From: Phragmites australis
Taxonomy: Eukaryota > Streptophyta > Magnoliopsida > Poales > Poaceae
Length of the DNA stretch: 64,000 bases
Direction of reading: 5' to 3'
Assembly: GCF_958298935.1 (NCBI RefSeq)
Contig: NC_084944.1
Span: 18,383,679-18,447,678, forward strand
The translations under genes were made by a program, and so were the position numbers. The notes below the pieces were generated by a model, which saw only the letters and a list, made by a program, of their open reading frames with translations, did no database searches and had not been told where the DNA came from. Positions 1 to 12,929 of the stretch are shown here, piece after piece (position 1 is the stretch's first letter; each line of letters opens with the position of its first letter).

Positions 1-3000
1 GCACTTTGGTAGGACCTTCGAGGAACCGAGTCCTCGGGGGCTGCCACGTGCAGCCCCGAGCACTCTCTCCCGAGCACTTGGCTGTTTGGATCATCAGGGG
101 ACTATGGTACTCGGGGGTGAGTGGGAACCCTTCGGAGCACTTTCTTCCCGGTACTTGGACTCTGCGGGTCATCGGGGAACTGGGGTGCTCGGGAACCAGA
201 GGCTGCGGCCCCGAGCACCTTCTCCCGGAACTTAGATTCTTCTCATCCTGCAGGGGGGACCTCGTAGGATGGTGACACGTGGTGGACGGTTGGCCTGGTC
301 TCGGGACTCAAGGACCCCTGGTTCCCGATACACGGACAGCCTTGCTTTGTTTTGCTGTTCAAAACAGATAGAATTTAGAAAAGAAAAGAAAAGGAAGAAA
401 AACCTATAGCTACCCGGGCCTAACCCCTTTCTCTCCATCCCTTTGGCCCAGTCAAGCAGCCGACCCACTTTTTCCCTCCCGCTCGCTGCTCTACCCGCAT
501 GGGCCTGCTCCCGGCCTAGCTCAGAAACTGCACCAGCCCACCCTCCGTCTCCCTCCGCCCGAAAACGCCTCGTTGATTTACACCTCCGCCCCGGTTTTCG
601 TCTCCGAGTCGACTTCACCGCGCCGCCGTCGAGTCCGAGTTGGAATCAACACTGCCCGAGAGTCCCGCTACGCACCGAGACCCTCTCATGCCGCCTATAT
701 AACCCCGGCCGGCCCTCTTGGTTTTCCCCAAGCAAAACCGGCCGAGATCGAGCCCTAGTCACGTTGATCCATTGCCGCCGCCACCGCCATTAGCTCCGCC
801 TCGGCCGAGCTCGCCGCCAAGCCGCTCCAGTGCCGTCTTGTTTCGCTTGAGTCCACCAATAGAGCCGCCTGCCCTCGCTGAAGGTCTTGCCGCCGTCGCC
901 TTCAACTTTTGGTCACCGAAACTGCCGTCTCGACGAGATCCGAACCCCTACGCGACTTCCGCCGTCGACAACCTCCCTCCGGTGCCGCTCCGCCCTTGGT
1001 AAGCGCCAAAACGAGATCCCCGTAAGATTCTCATCATAGTCTGCTGCTCGTCGTTGCCGCCGGTGAGCCGGCGAAAGCGCCGTCGCTTTCCCCTCGGCGC
1101 CGCCACGCCCTTCCTCTCCGGCAGCCCCTTCCCCTCTCTGCCGTCCGATCTGATTTGCATGGCCCAGATTAGATCCCACCCGTACCCCTTCAGCACCCAC
1201 TCAGAAGCTGGCACATGTCGCCCTTTTAAACACAGTTATTGCCACATCAGTGCCACGTGTGCGCCAAGCCAACAGAACTACCTGCGTGTCAGTCTACATG
1301 TTAGCCCAGTCAGCCTCTGCGCAATAAATAGGATTTTCAATATAAAAAATAATTCTAAATAATCCCGATAATTGGCAATTTTGGAAATAAAACCCCTGAA
1401 CTTTTATATTTTCACATAAAGGCCCCTGTCTTTTTGCAGTTTAGTTTCTAAACTTTCCCATAATTACAAAAAGGTCCCTAATCATTCTGTTTTATTCAAA
1501 TTAAGTTCTTTTCTTTTTCAGATTAAACCCTAAACTTGTTTTTAGCGTAACTTTCTCGTCCTAACTCTTTTTTCAGCGATTCTTGCGCCATTACATTCGT
1601 TTTTCAGAGCTTTAGCTTTATAGATAGGTTTTGTCTTGTTGTTCTTTTGTGTTGTGCTCTGTTATTAGTGTGTTTTGTTTTGTGTGCTTTACCGGTAATT
1701 GTGCGATTAGACAACAACGCCCCGGATCAGTTTGAGGAACGTCAAGACCAGGAGTTAGAGTACACTGAGCAGCAGCAAGGAGAAGGCAAGTGTCCTTGAT
1801 TATCTTGAACCTATGTTTTTAAATATTTTATTTTACAAATTGCATGTAGTGTCTGTCAATATGATGGTTAGTCACCTATGTTAGGGTTCACACTAGTTTT
1901 CCCTTATCATCCCTTGGAACCTAGATGGTTTACGGTTAGGTGTCTTTTGTGGGTAGAAGTACTTAGCCATGCTTTTGGGATATTGGGAAGTGCCATAAAC
2001 TTGACTAATGAACATATGCAATGATGATGGTTAATTTATTAATGGTTTAGCAACATGGAACCTTAGGCCTTGAGCAAAGTGGTTATGGTGGTATTTGTGG
2101 TTATGTTGTTGGTTTAGTTTTGCTCAAGTAACCTAAGGACAGCTACGAGGCTGATATGGGTAAGGCGTGACATACTAGTTAGGGTTCTATCCAGTGTGTG
2201 TCGAGTCAACACAAAAGAGGGCTTCTGGGTTGGAAGGTTCTTCTGTAATCCTTGGCGGTGAAACCTAGTGGGCAGGTGCATACTGGATTAGGCTCTGGTT
2301 AGTGGTACATGTCATACAGTGATTTCTTGATGGCACACCACTGGCGTGTGTTAAGTGTTTGCGCAACACGGAACTATAGAATTCACTGACTCGTGGGGAA
2401 AGGTGGACAACCTCTGCAGAGTGTAAAATCTGATATATCAGCCGTGCTCATGGTCATGAGAGACTTGAATCCTCACATGATTAGTTGGTTTTGGATATGG
2501 TGATGGAATGGTCATGGTTATGGTATGGTAGTAGTGGTGGTACTAGATGGTTATGGTTTGCAAGGTAGGTAATCTTGGTTAATAGTTATTGGGTCGTCTG
2601 GGTTACATACTCTTGTTAACTGTTTAATGCTTTTCAATTACATTTCTGTTCTTTACTCGCATTTATGCAAATATACCATGTGTCAGTCTATTCTTGTTGA
2701 AAGTCTGCATATCATTATTTTACCACACTTGCTGAGTACTCTAGGTGCTCACCCTTGCTATCTCCCACAATACATATGTTGCTCAGTGGAGGACTTTGAA
2801 GATTTTCAAGATGACGACCTGGTGTTCTAGGAGTGTGACTTCCGGTCAGTGCCTGTGGAGTCGTGTGGTCGCCGATGCTTCTGTTCCGCTGCCATCATTT
2901 AGTTCAGTAGTTTGGTTAATAGAGTTGTTTAGGTGAAGTCTTTTTTAAGAGTTAAACGGTTGTAAATTAAAGTATTATTTTTGTTACTTCACCTGTGATG

Positions 3001-3073
3001 TCCTTATGTGTATTGAACTTCCTGGGCACACATAAGCCGCACTTGGTTTTGTCCGTTAAAATCAGGTGTGACA
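1..3073 (+). mobile_element. Right portion of a long LTR (probable Ty3/Gypsy type), cut by the window edge
   Basis: No intact coding gene is visible here. The first 280 bases contain repeated CCCGAGCAC-like words like those in the Gypsy element at 39.9-46.9 kb. A TATA box lies near 695, followed by a GC-rich leader. The stretch ends in GGTGTGACA at 3073, a CA-type LTR end. Near 2790-2830 there is a short open tail rich in Asp and Glu, as seen in long grass LTRs. Nothing resembling a primer-binding site follows 3073, so this is more likely a 3' or solo LTR than a 5' LTR. The left end lies outside the window and no target duplication can be tested. Family assignment is inference. Confidence 0.5.
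695..702 (+). promoter_or_regulatory. TATA box inside the long LTR
   Basis: CTATATAA sits in a GC-rich setting and is followed about 30 bases later by pyrimidine-rich leader sequence, as expected for an LTR promoter. No expression evidence is available. Confidence 0.5.
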
Positions 3074-3219
3074 ACCAAGCACGCCGATTAGCCCCGATCA
3101 TCCCGCCGTCGACCGTCAAGTTCCATCCATCACCTGCACACCATTAGACATGCAAACACATATATCCAAACCCTAAACCCATAGCTAAGCACAAAATCCA
3201 GTTAGCCATCATCAAAATC

Positions 3220-6200
3220 TGTGAGGAACCATCCAAATTGAATTCTAATTAATTATTACGTCAATCATTTACACAATCACGACTATAATGATTAATCATA
3301 ATGCAATCCCGGTAGTCCCGGCATATGTTTTGTGCCCAAGATCGGAACACACACCTTTCTAACATATATCAGCACAACAAAGCTTAATAAAGAGTGAGTA
3401 ATGAAATTATATTACGGTCTTTAAGTATTTACAATTTTTGATAATTTACAATAAAAGAGAGCTAGGAGACTAAAGGAACAGATTCACCTCCTAGCCAAAG
3501 AGAAACTACGCAGCGGAAAACAAGATCTATAAACAACAAAAGATGGGTGGAGCCATTTGCCCTAAGGCACCATCCCAAAACCTCGCCACTCGAGTAGCTT
3601 GCACTACTCATGCCCATCACCCACATCAGCGAGCGTGAAGTAGCAAAACACAAGCTCCTCCTCACCCGTAGGACCTGTAAAAGCAGCGTGAGTACGAAGG
3701 TACTCGCAAGACTTAATCCATAATTGGTACATATAAATAACCCGACTCCAAGGAGAATACATTTGGACGAATTAGTAAGAAATCAGCCATAAGGTTAAGT
3801 AAATTCATATGCGAAAGCAGTTTTGACACAAATGTGTGAGCATCTATACTTAACCAAATATACCCTTCTATCTTGTAGTCATCAACATGAACATATATGT
3901 AACTGGAGCCATCTCAAACCATCCATTGTCATCACCAACCATTCCCAACATACCACACCAACTTCGGAACTCTACGACCGATGTGGATGGATAGAAGCAT
4001 GCTCATGACCGAGAGCGTGGCAATTCGAAGTAATCTTACACGCTGCAGGGGGTACTCCTTTACCCACACGACGCGAAGACCATTCGGCTTGCATGACCAC
4101 ACAGGTCCACACAAAGGGGTACTCGTGTCAACCTTTCCCAAATAAGCTCCGACCAATTGGGACATGTGCCTCTAGATGCGAGGGTCATCTAGAACTACTC
4201 CCAGAGCAAACTAGATACCTCTACAAGCCTATTATGCCCATGCCACCTGATACATTCAAGCCAAAGGATCATAGCTACATAAGGTATTCGGCTTGTCGTT
4301 CCCATATTCGACATGTGATAAGCAAGAAAAAGTGCTAAAGCCAACGGCACCGATGGACGGTACTTAATCGATGCAAGCAGTCTATGGTATCCAGGTTCCT
4401 CTCCCGACCTACCCCTAGTACCGCCCACATCTCGCCTCATCCTCACAACTCATACATCTCAATGTCATTATCATTGTGAACAATAAGTAAGTCCTAAGCT
4501 CGCAAACAATGGTTGAACCATCGCTCGACTTCTACTGAGGACCTATGTATTGCTAAGTATTTCGGTTAACCTTTGAAGTTAGACATCAACCATATCATAC
4601 CCAGATTACAAGGATAAGGATCAACAACAATATCAAGATTGAAGTAATGCATCAACATAGGTTCTACCCACATAACCCGACATTGACCTACTCACATGCA
4701 GAACATATATAAAGCAATAATTTATCAAATTAGACTTCACACGATCCAAAATATAAGGTGAAATATGCTTAGATACTTGCCTTGCTGCTCCGGCACCTAC
4801 CGGACGCTACCTATGCAGCACTCACAGAACTCCGGTGGTTCGGTGTCACCTTTGACCACGTCCGCGTCACGCTCCGATCCTTCGTTCTCTAAGGAAGAGC
4901 GCATGCAATGATGAGCATGAATGAGGTGCAAAGATGTATGCTACGATATGCATAACAAGTGAAAACATAGCATGACAACAAGCTAAAAGTATAAAGATAC
5001 GCGAAAAAACGATGAAGTCTACGATCTAAACAACACCAGAAAACTGACCAGAATCTGGAAGCTCCGGGTTGAACTCGGAACTTCCGGGTTAGCCTCCGGG
5101 TAGGGGCTCTCGGTTTGCAAAATTGGATTGACTCAAAAGTTCCGGACTAAGGTTGGAACTTCCGGGTTGGGTCGGAATATCCGGGTTTGGTTCCGAAAGA
5201 GGGTTCTCTGCTAATCCGAACTCGGATCAACCGGAACCTCCGGGTTATACCCGGAACTTTTGGGTGAGGTTCCGGGCAAAGGTGCTCGGTTAAAATTAAC
5301 TCGACCAACCCGGAACTTCCGGGTTGTAACCCGGAACTTCCGAGTTCTGGCAGACTTGAGTTTTGCGACGTTTCAACGGCCGATTCAACTTGCATGTTAA
5401 ATCTATCCCACATAAACATGTATATACACTAGCCCAAGGGTTATAGACTCAATTCACATACTAAACCAACACGATTTCCGAGTGTAATTCAATTAGGATT
5501 ACCCGAAACTTCTGGGTTCTACCCAGAACTTCCGGGTTGTTCCAAAGAGTCTGCTTCGCGGGGAAAATTTGGCCGCTTCGATTTGCACGCCTCACCAATT
5601 CAAGGGAAAAGGGTTTTGCATTAGCACATAGGTTCTAGATTTCACCCACCAACAAAGCAACTCGATTTCCTAGTTCATACCCATCCAAATTCCACTTTTT
5701 GCCCCAAAGTATCAAGAACACGCGATGCTTTGCAACTTCACAACCGCCACTCCAAAAACTCAAAATCGACCAACCAAAATGCGCATTCTCACCATGGGAT
5801 CCTAGGGGACTTACCCAAGGTTCCTTGTCGAGGCCGGTAACCGTCGGGTGATTGAGGAAACGGAGGGAAAAGCTCGGAGAAGAGGGGAAAATCACAGCTC
5901 ATTGTTGCTTCAACCAAGAACACCAAGAGAGGTCAAGAATGGCTCGAATCCTTTGGGTATGCGCAAAATACTTGGATGGATGGAAAGCCTAGAAGCTAGG
6001 GATCGTGAGGGTATCACATACATACCTCGATTCTAAGTTCTTGAGGGAGGATCCGAGGGAGAAAAGAGAGAGAGCTTGAGAGAGAGGGGAGCAGCAGCTT
6101 GACTGCTCGGTTGGAGAGGGAGAGCGAGGGAGAGGGAGGGAGGGAGGGAGAGAGAGCTGCTCTTTAGGGAGAGGGAGTGGTTGGCCAACTCAAGTGGGCC

Positions 6201-6389
6201 CCATTTGCTAGAGAAACAAGATATTTCAGCTGCGAAATCTATTTTTTCTCTCCCGAATTTCTTTCTCTCTTTTTATTAACCCAAAACGAGGTGCTCTAGT
6301 ACTCCAAAAATAAAATTGCTCGAAATTAACATGATGCTTATGATGCATGATTATACTTAATGACATGATTATGGTTTTGGGATGTGACA
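3220..6389 (-). mobile_element. Solo LTR, about 3.17 kb, family 1
   Basis: Read on the minus strand, the element starts TGTCACATCCCAAA (6389) and ends GGTTCCTCACA (3220), giving TG...CA termini. It matches the element at 13832-16830 in both termini, in overall length and in internal layout. Flanking five-mers are AAATC (3215-3219) and AAACC (6390-6394), a target duplication with one mismatch. No primer-binding site, polypurine tract or gag-pol lies next to it, so it is a solo LTR left after LTR-LTR recombination. Inside are a GA-rich tract (6060-6165) and an array of near-palindromic AACTTCCGGGTT words (about 5058-5540). Confidence 0.8.
5058..5540. repeat. Array of AACTTCCGGGTT near-palindromes inside solo LTR 1
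   Basis: Variants of CCGGAACTTCCGGGTT recur about ten times at irregular spacing between 5058 and 5540. The word is close to its own reverse complement. At the same relative position (about 0.8-1.3 kb from the LTR start) the related LTR at 13832-16830 carries a different near-palindrome, CGGTCTGACCG. Confidence 0.75.
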
Positions 6390-7280
6390 AAACCCCTATT
6401 GAAACATATCACACAGAAAATGTGAATACCGGATGATCCAGTGTCACCCTCAGTACAAGCACCGAACCATCCGGTGTGTACATCTCTTCCTGCTCTGTAA
6501 ACCTCCTGGAGAATGCTCTGGTGAAGCATCTGGTGCTCAAAAATCCAATCATCAGACCATCCGATGTGTATATCCTTACTAGACACATTTTGCAACCTCT
6601 TTGAAAAAATTAGTCCGGTGTACCCAACTTCCTATTGTAACACCGGACCATCCTGTGAGAACAAATTTCCTGGTTCAGAGACAAACATTCAAACTCTATT
6701 TTTTTTTACAAGTTTGGTTAGTCATGATCATAATTGTAATACATAGGCATGCTCATGCAATCCCCAAAATTATCCAAATCACCAACTTTATTAATCACTC
6801 ATCACACATAAATCAAGACACATTTCAACATAGTTTCTCGTACAAGTACACCAGATTGAGCCAAAAGATGAGAGCTATCGCCCAATCATGCCACATCAGC
6901 AAAAGCGAGTCCAAATTAGCATATCACAAGGGTAGAGGGTGCAAAATCAAACAGAGGCAAAATTAAGTCTTTTTGGGTTTTTGCTCTAAAATGGCTCATA
7001 GTCAAACTAAGAGTGACTTGTCAATTCGCTGTGTGAACAAAATGAAGCAAGAAGTAGACAGTTATCCTTGGAGGCTTCGCCTTATCTAATTAAGCTTGAC
7101 AATATTCCAGATGGCTCATTTAAGCTTGGTCCAGGGACTATCCCAGCAAGAGCAAGAGGAGGTCACTCCTACATTACTTGTGGCGTATAATTAAATTGCT
7201 TAACGCTTCGTTTGGACAGGACTAATTGATGCTTCATCCAACCATGTGGATTGGCCCCAAATTTAGCCTATCGAAATACT
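6390..7280. repeat. Host sequence with ACCGGACCATCCGGT-like words
   Basis: This stretch and 3074-3219 were continuous before solo LTR 1 inserted. Between 6430 and 6660 there are about five degenerate copies of a near-palindrome of the form ACCGGACCATCCGGT, suggesting a fragment of another retrotransposon LTR. The remainder (6700-7280) is AT-rich. I see no gene in it. Confidence 0.4.
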
Positions 7281-8985
7281 CACTACGTAAATAATAGATA
7301 AAAGAGGCACGAAATTAATAACGAGTCGCAATATAATCTGTCACTGATGATAATAGTGACGGATCATAGTTGTGACCCGTCACTAATGATGACTCATCAG
7401 GGACGGATTATCCTAGGCTAATCATTAGTGACGAGTCAAGTTGTGATCCGTCACTAATAACGGTATTTTTCTTTTATTTTTCTCGTGCAGCACTAATGAC
7501 TTCATTGGTGACGGGTCACTATTACGACCCGTCACCAATGACTTATGGATGAAATAGGAGGAAAGCCTGAAAGCCCAATCTTGATGAGAATACAAATGTG
7601 ACAAATGAGCATTTAATTGGAACAAAATATGAAGATATTTGAGCCAATCGTAATCAACAAGTTGTTAAATCCAAGTTCGTGAAATATAAGAATTTATCCA
7701 CACATAAGCAGAATCAAGAACATAACAAAAGAAAAGGAGAAAAAAAAATTGTGATGAGAGAGATGAATTATTAGATCTTTTAGTACCTTTAGGTGATTGC
7801 TCATGAAAATTGCCTGAGAAAAGGAATACATATTGCAATATAGCGGAAGTATTTAACAACTTCAAAGTGTATAGTTTTAACTTCAACAGAATTACCACTA
7901 GGCTTTCTAGAGGAAATAGCCAGCTAAGTTGTTCTATATTCACTAATGACCAATTCAAAAATATTTTTTTATTTTTCTTAAATTTTTCTCTTATTTTTTT
8001 CTCACCTCAGTAGCACTAGAATAGGAACTATTGTACATTTCTACTCAAATTTGATGTAAGGGGTGGTAGCTATGGACATAAACGTGTGTTTCAAAAATAG
8101 TGCAAAAACTTTAAAGAGCGAGAACTTAATCTTCTAAGTCGAATTTGGCCTCGAAAAATTATCTGAACCTGACAAAGTGGGGGAGAAACAGATGTAACTT
8201 TTTCTGTAGATATCGGTAGAGTAAAAAAAACATCAAAAATCGGAGTACGTATGCAAAAATTATACCCATTTCACCGAAGGCACTACGAGTCACTATCAAA
8301 TTGCGATCGTTTGGATGAGATATTTAGAAATTCATAAAATATTTCTACAAATTTGAATGAAAAAATATATGTAAATTATAACCCTCGATGAAATTTGACA
8401 AAATCAGTCATTAGTGACGGGTCAAAATTACGACCTGTCACTAAAGTTCAGTCATTAGTGACGGGTCATAGTTATTATGACCCGTCACTCAGTCATAGGT
8501 GACAGGTCATGGTTATGACCCGTTATCTATGACCTTCGGCAAAGAAGGTTAAAATGGTATAATCTTCGGTGTCTATCACAACTACGTGATAGGTGAGGTG
8601 ATAAAGGAGATACGCGCTCGAGGGGAGGTCATGGGTTCGAGGCCCACGGAATGCAGACTGAAAAACAGTTTGAAAAATGGCGTGGCTTGTGGGGCATATG
8701 CGATGGGTCCTGCGTTGGCATGGTTCAGTGAAAAAATACTTTTCATGTCAAAAAACGCAAAAATATTCATCAGTCATAAGTGACAAGTCACTGTTATGAC
8801 CCGTCACTTATGTTCAGTCATAAATGACGGGTCATGGTTATGACCCGTCATCTTTGACCTCATAAGTGGCAGGTCGTAACTCGTTATTAATGATGACTCA
8901 TCAGTGACACGTTCGGAGTGACGGATGCGGGATCCGTCATTGATGCCGGTTATCACTTGTTATTGAAGTCTTTTTTCACGTAGTG
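7281..8985. mobile_element. Non-autonomous CACTA (En/Spm) element, 1,705 bp
   Basis: The left end reads CACTACGTAAATAA and the right end is the inverse of CACTACGTGAAAAAA. ACT flanks both sides (7278-7280 and 8986-8988), a perfect 3-bp target duplication as CACTA elements make. Both subterminal regions (about 7310-7545 and 8400-8945) carry many inverted copies of a GTGACGGGTCA...TGACCCGTCAC word, the usual binding-site array of this superfamily. No transposase is encoded, so it would depend on an autonomous relative. Confidence 0.88.
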
Positions 8986-9501
8986 ACTGCTAGAAACTCG
9001 AATAATCCCGACCGACATTAGGAAAATTCATATAGATGTAGAGTTTTATTTTCTATCATGGAAGAGAATTTTTTATATATAGATGCAGAGTTTATAGACT
9101 CAGGACCCAAAAGTAAATTTGTTTAAGAAAAAATTGTATCTATTCAAGGCCTTCGTCCAAGGGTACATGGTACATACCCTGTCTCAATGAACACCACTAG
9201 ACTTTCAGTGCTAAAGCAAAAGTCACACAGGGAGCACCACTCGAAAGTTGAAAGAAAAAAAAATGACAAGAGATATTGAACTCCCGCATTATGGCTTCAC
9301 AAGATATCATGACCTACACGTTCATTGATAATATAATTTCCATATGAGATGACTTATTTCCAAATATTTTTAAGCTCATATCCCAGCCTTGCTTAAGTTT
9401 TTTGCAAATGAAAACTAAAGAAGTATAAGCCTACAGAATCAGACCAATATCATCCTACCAAACAATGAAAATGTTATCTAACTAATTAAAATGAATATAT
9501 T
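8986..9501. other. AT-rich 3' flank of the MATE gene
   Basis: This is AT-rich sequence between the CACTA element and the MATE stop codon. It would hold the 3' untranslated region and poly(A) site of the minus-strand MATE gene. No other feature is visible. Confidence 0.4.
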
Positions 9502-11905
9502 CTATGAATCTGTGCGCGCTATTTCTATATTTTTCTGGCTCCCATGCACATATATTTCATCATCTGCAGGAGCCATATGATCATTCATACGTGTAGATTC
9601 CTTCAATGGTAGGTTCTGATTCTTCCCTCCCCACTCAGCCATCCTTGCTGCTGCCAGCACGGCCTGCAACGTTTACATTCACATCCGGTTTCATAGTTAT
9701 GCAGTGCATATATACCGGACAAATTGTTTTAACAGAGAGTAATTTTACCTGTTTTTCCCACTTTGTTGTGATGATAATGACAAGGAGTACAACCATTTGT
9801 AGTAACGTGCCTGTCATCATGCCCCTCCATATCCCCTGCAAAGTCGAGAAAAAGCCTACTGGCTTGTAACATGGATGGACCGAGATTTTGAACTAGAACT
9901 CAGACTAGGTCGAAACATGTAGGTCCATTGCTTCTGATCAAATAGTAACATGGTAGGCAATAAGATGAATGCTTCTTTAAGAATTGATGTTACCTGTGCA
10001 CCATGTTTCAGCCTGAAGCCAAACAGGACTCCCAGTGGAATGCCCACTAGGTAGTAGCAACCGATGTTTACGAATGCCACAAGCACTTGCCACCCTGATC
10101 CTACTGCCACACCTGCAAAAATAGACTAGAATTTCATATGTTTTCATATATTAACTTGCAGGGAACCGAGTGTAATTTAGAGTAACAAATAAAGCAAACT
10201 CATGTAACTCTTTGTTAACCCATACCTGACAGTACAGGCCAGATGCTGCTCATGAATATGGTGACAGCGAGAAGATGCCCCAATCTGGCAGCTCCCTGCA
10301 CCACCTCTTGGCTGTCGCTGAAGGATTTTGGCAAGCTTGTCCTCCAAATGAAGACGACGGCCATGAAGATTGCACCGATGATGGCGGATGTCGACACGGC
10401 CACGACCACTGCAAACTTGGCCTCCTTGGGCCTGTTTGCACCCAGCTCGTTCGACACCCTCACGCTAAAGAGTTCACAGCATTTTGTCAGTCAAATATAA
10501 CATGTCATGATGTAGGTGAGCTTAAACAACTCAATTGATGCAATTTGGTGTGAAAAGCATCGGGTCCTTTTCTTTTGTACCCGACTGCCGTGCTGAAGCC
10601 CAGTGCAACCATTATGGTCAAGAACTCGTAGTTGAGGCTGTAGTTATTCAGAAAGATGCTTAATCAGTTTATCTGTAAGGTATTGGTGGTGTTTTCAACA
10701 GATGTGGAAACACTCACCAGACAGACATGATGTCGAGTTGGAGTTTGGCATTCTTTAGGAGACCCACGAGAATGAGCAGTGTCGTGTAGTACCAAAATTC
10801 CAAGCTATGTATGCACGTAACATAAAATGGGATGGCAATTAGCTGTGTTCATCGATTGAGAACACGCACAAGAGCTGCATATCTTAATTTGTATATAAGA
10901 CGGAGAAACCAAGTATAACAGCAACAGGCAAATGGTTAAAGCAAGCCAAAAAAAAACATAAATACTGTCAAACGAAGCCAGCTATGATGGCGGAGCAAGA
11001 TACAAGCTACTACTAACCAGATCATGACGGCGGACACGAGCGACAGCTTGATGAAAGCGCCAAGGTTCTTGAACGCGCGAACGGAGAACCCCTTCCATGC
11101 GTCCGGGAAACGGCCGTGGACCATGTACACGAACTGCGCCGCAGCGATGAGCCAGTAGGAGATGTTCCCGGCAACGGCCGCCCCACGCAGGCCGTACCCG
11201 AGCCGCCTCACAGCAGCATAGGTGAGCGCGGCATGGACAGCGAGGGCCGCGCAGGAGATGGCTGTCACCGGCCAGACTTTGCTCTGGGCCTGGAAGAACT
11301 TTTGGAGCGGGAAGTTGATCGCGTGCGCGAACAGCCGGGGGATCGCCCACCGGGCGTACGGTCCGGCGGCGTTCGCGACGTCGGCGGGCTGCCGGAGGAG
11401 GTACTTGAGTATCGGCCCGGCGAGGAAGTACGCCGGCGCGATCGCCAGCGCGGTGGCGCCGCATATGATCCACGACTGCTGCGTGTAGATGCCCAGCATG
11501 TCCAGCTGGCCGGCGCCGACGGCCTGGCCGCACAGCGTGTCCAACGCGCTGCCCATGGCGAACTACACATGCATGAGCATACCTACCGTGAGCCAGAGGG
11601 AAATTAATGCTGAACAATTCCACAGCTGAATACGTACGCACCAGGGCTCCATAAGCAGAGGCATCAAAGATGTTCTCGACGACGGTGACCGCTGCGAGCT
11701 CGACCTCACCGATGTGCCCGACGAAGCCGGTAGTGACGAATCCGATGGAAAACTGGAACACCTCGGTGAGAATCGCGGGGAAGGCGAGGCGCCATAGCAG
11801 CCGGGACTCCTCCCAGCTCTTGTTCACAAGCCACTTCATAATAAGCCCATGTGACTGATTCTCCTGCAGCTCATGCGCAAGCCTCGGGCTTGCTGTTAGA
11901 GACAT
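9502..11905 (-). CDS. MATE (DETOXIFICATION-type) efflux transporter, eight exons
   Basis: Multidrug and toxic compound extrusion proteins are integral membrane antiporters, usually at the vacuolar or plasma membrane, that export organic compounds against H+ or Na+. Exons by GT-AG junctions, on the minus strand: 11905-11642, 11562-11018, 10804-10718, 10637-10581, 10464-10226, 10112-9994, 9835-9749, 9663-9502. They join in frame to 519 codons plus TAG, a normal family length. Visible signatures include [24 protein letters not shown], the IYTQQSWI segment, [21 protein letters not shown] and VRVSNELGA, within roughly twelve hydrophobic segments. The wording around [11 protein letters not shown] resembles the TT12/DTX30-35 branch; this is inference and the substrate is unknown. 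Exon 2 is strikingly GC-rich. No stop or frameshift was found, so the gene appears functional. The start is the first ATG before the conserved [13 protein letters not shown] segment. Confidence 0.92.
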
Positions 11906-12049
11906 AGAAATTGTCTAGCTCTCGTAATTTGTAGGTACTAGCTAGATTGGATGCACCGAGGCGGCGAAGTTAAGTCGTGAAGGTGTCGTGACCGTTCGAT
12001 GAATAAAGAAAAAAATAGACCAAAATACCCTCGGTGGTAGGTAGAAGTG

Positions 12050-12929
12050 CACTACAAGAGAGCGGTATTTTAGGGAAAAGCTAGAAAACTTAAGGATCAA
12101 ATTTCTTAGGCCTATAAATAAAAAGGTAGGGTTAGAGAGAGCTTTGAACCAGCCACTTGAACCCCCTTGTGCCATCCATTTAAGAGCCTTAGAGCTAAGG
12201 TTTTAGATGAGAGAAGGATGAGTGCTTAGCCTATGTAATAGGTGAGAGTTTTGAGAGATAAATCTTTATAATCTGTTTAAAATAGGACTAACCTCTTTGA
12301 ATAATTAAGTTTATATTTTTGCATATGCTTGAATTCCCATTCTTCTAGTTTTTCGATTTTCGGTTTTGATTTTTATTTTAGTTTTTAGGCTGAAATTTCA
12401 GCACCTTGTGACATCATCCTTTTTGTTGCTAGAGGCATAAAAACTCACATACGAGTGTATGCTCATGGGTCTTGAGTACCCTTGCCTCTAGATCATCAAC
12501 TTGGAGAGATTCTTTACTCGGTGTTCTTTTTCTTTGAGCTGCAAAATTTCACCTTTGCAGGGTTGTTTTTCTTGATGCTATTGACTTAAACACTCACATT
12601 TGAGCGGGTCTTGAGCCCCCTTGCTACTAGACTATCTTCTTAGAGGATAACCTTGTCCGGTATCTATCTTCTCTAGTTTCTTTGAAAGTTGCGAGTTTTT
12701 GTGCACAAAGACGCATGAAATAGTCTTGAATGGAACCTATGGTTCATATTCCATCCGTGGAGTCATGTTACCATGGAACTAGTCTTATTGCTTTGTCTCT
12801 CTGATTCTTTTTCTTCTTCTTGAGCGTTTTGAGGTGCGTTGGGTGAGAAATAGGAAAAGGCCATCTATTTCGAAAGAAATTTGTTGAGGCGCCTATTCAC
12901 CCCCTCTAGTCGTCATTCTCGGTCCTACA
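12050..12929 (+). mobile_element. Copia-like (Sirevirus-style) LTR fragment upstream of the MATE gene
   Basis: A TATA-like CCTATAAATA lies near 12111, and the segment ends TTCACCCCCTCTAGTCG...CGGTCCTACA at 12929, the usual 3' end of grass Sirevirus/Copia LTRs. No primer-binding site follows, so it is a solo LTR or 3' LTR. The left end is not clear and may reach 11940. It lies 50-150 bases upstream of the MATE start codon in the opposite orientation and could affect that promoter. Confidence 0.5.

Noticed and set aside
443..1362. Open frames in the first 1.4 kb that could suggest a host gene with a TATA box
   Set aside because: Overlapping frames on both strands without domain or splice support. 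The region behaves as an LTR promoter and leader.
7425..8783. Small frames inside the CACTA element at 7281-8985
   Set aside because: They cover subterminal repeats and AT-rich interior; no transposase words are present.
10982..11905. A 307-codon minus-strand frame and a 163-codon plus-strand frame over the MATE gene
   Set aside because: The minus frame reads through intron 1 into the wrong frame of exon 2; the plus frame is its antisense shadow.
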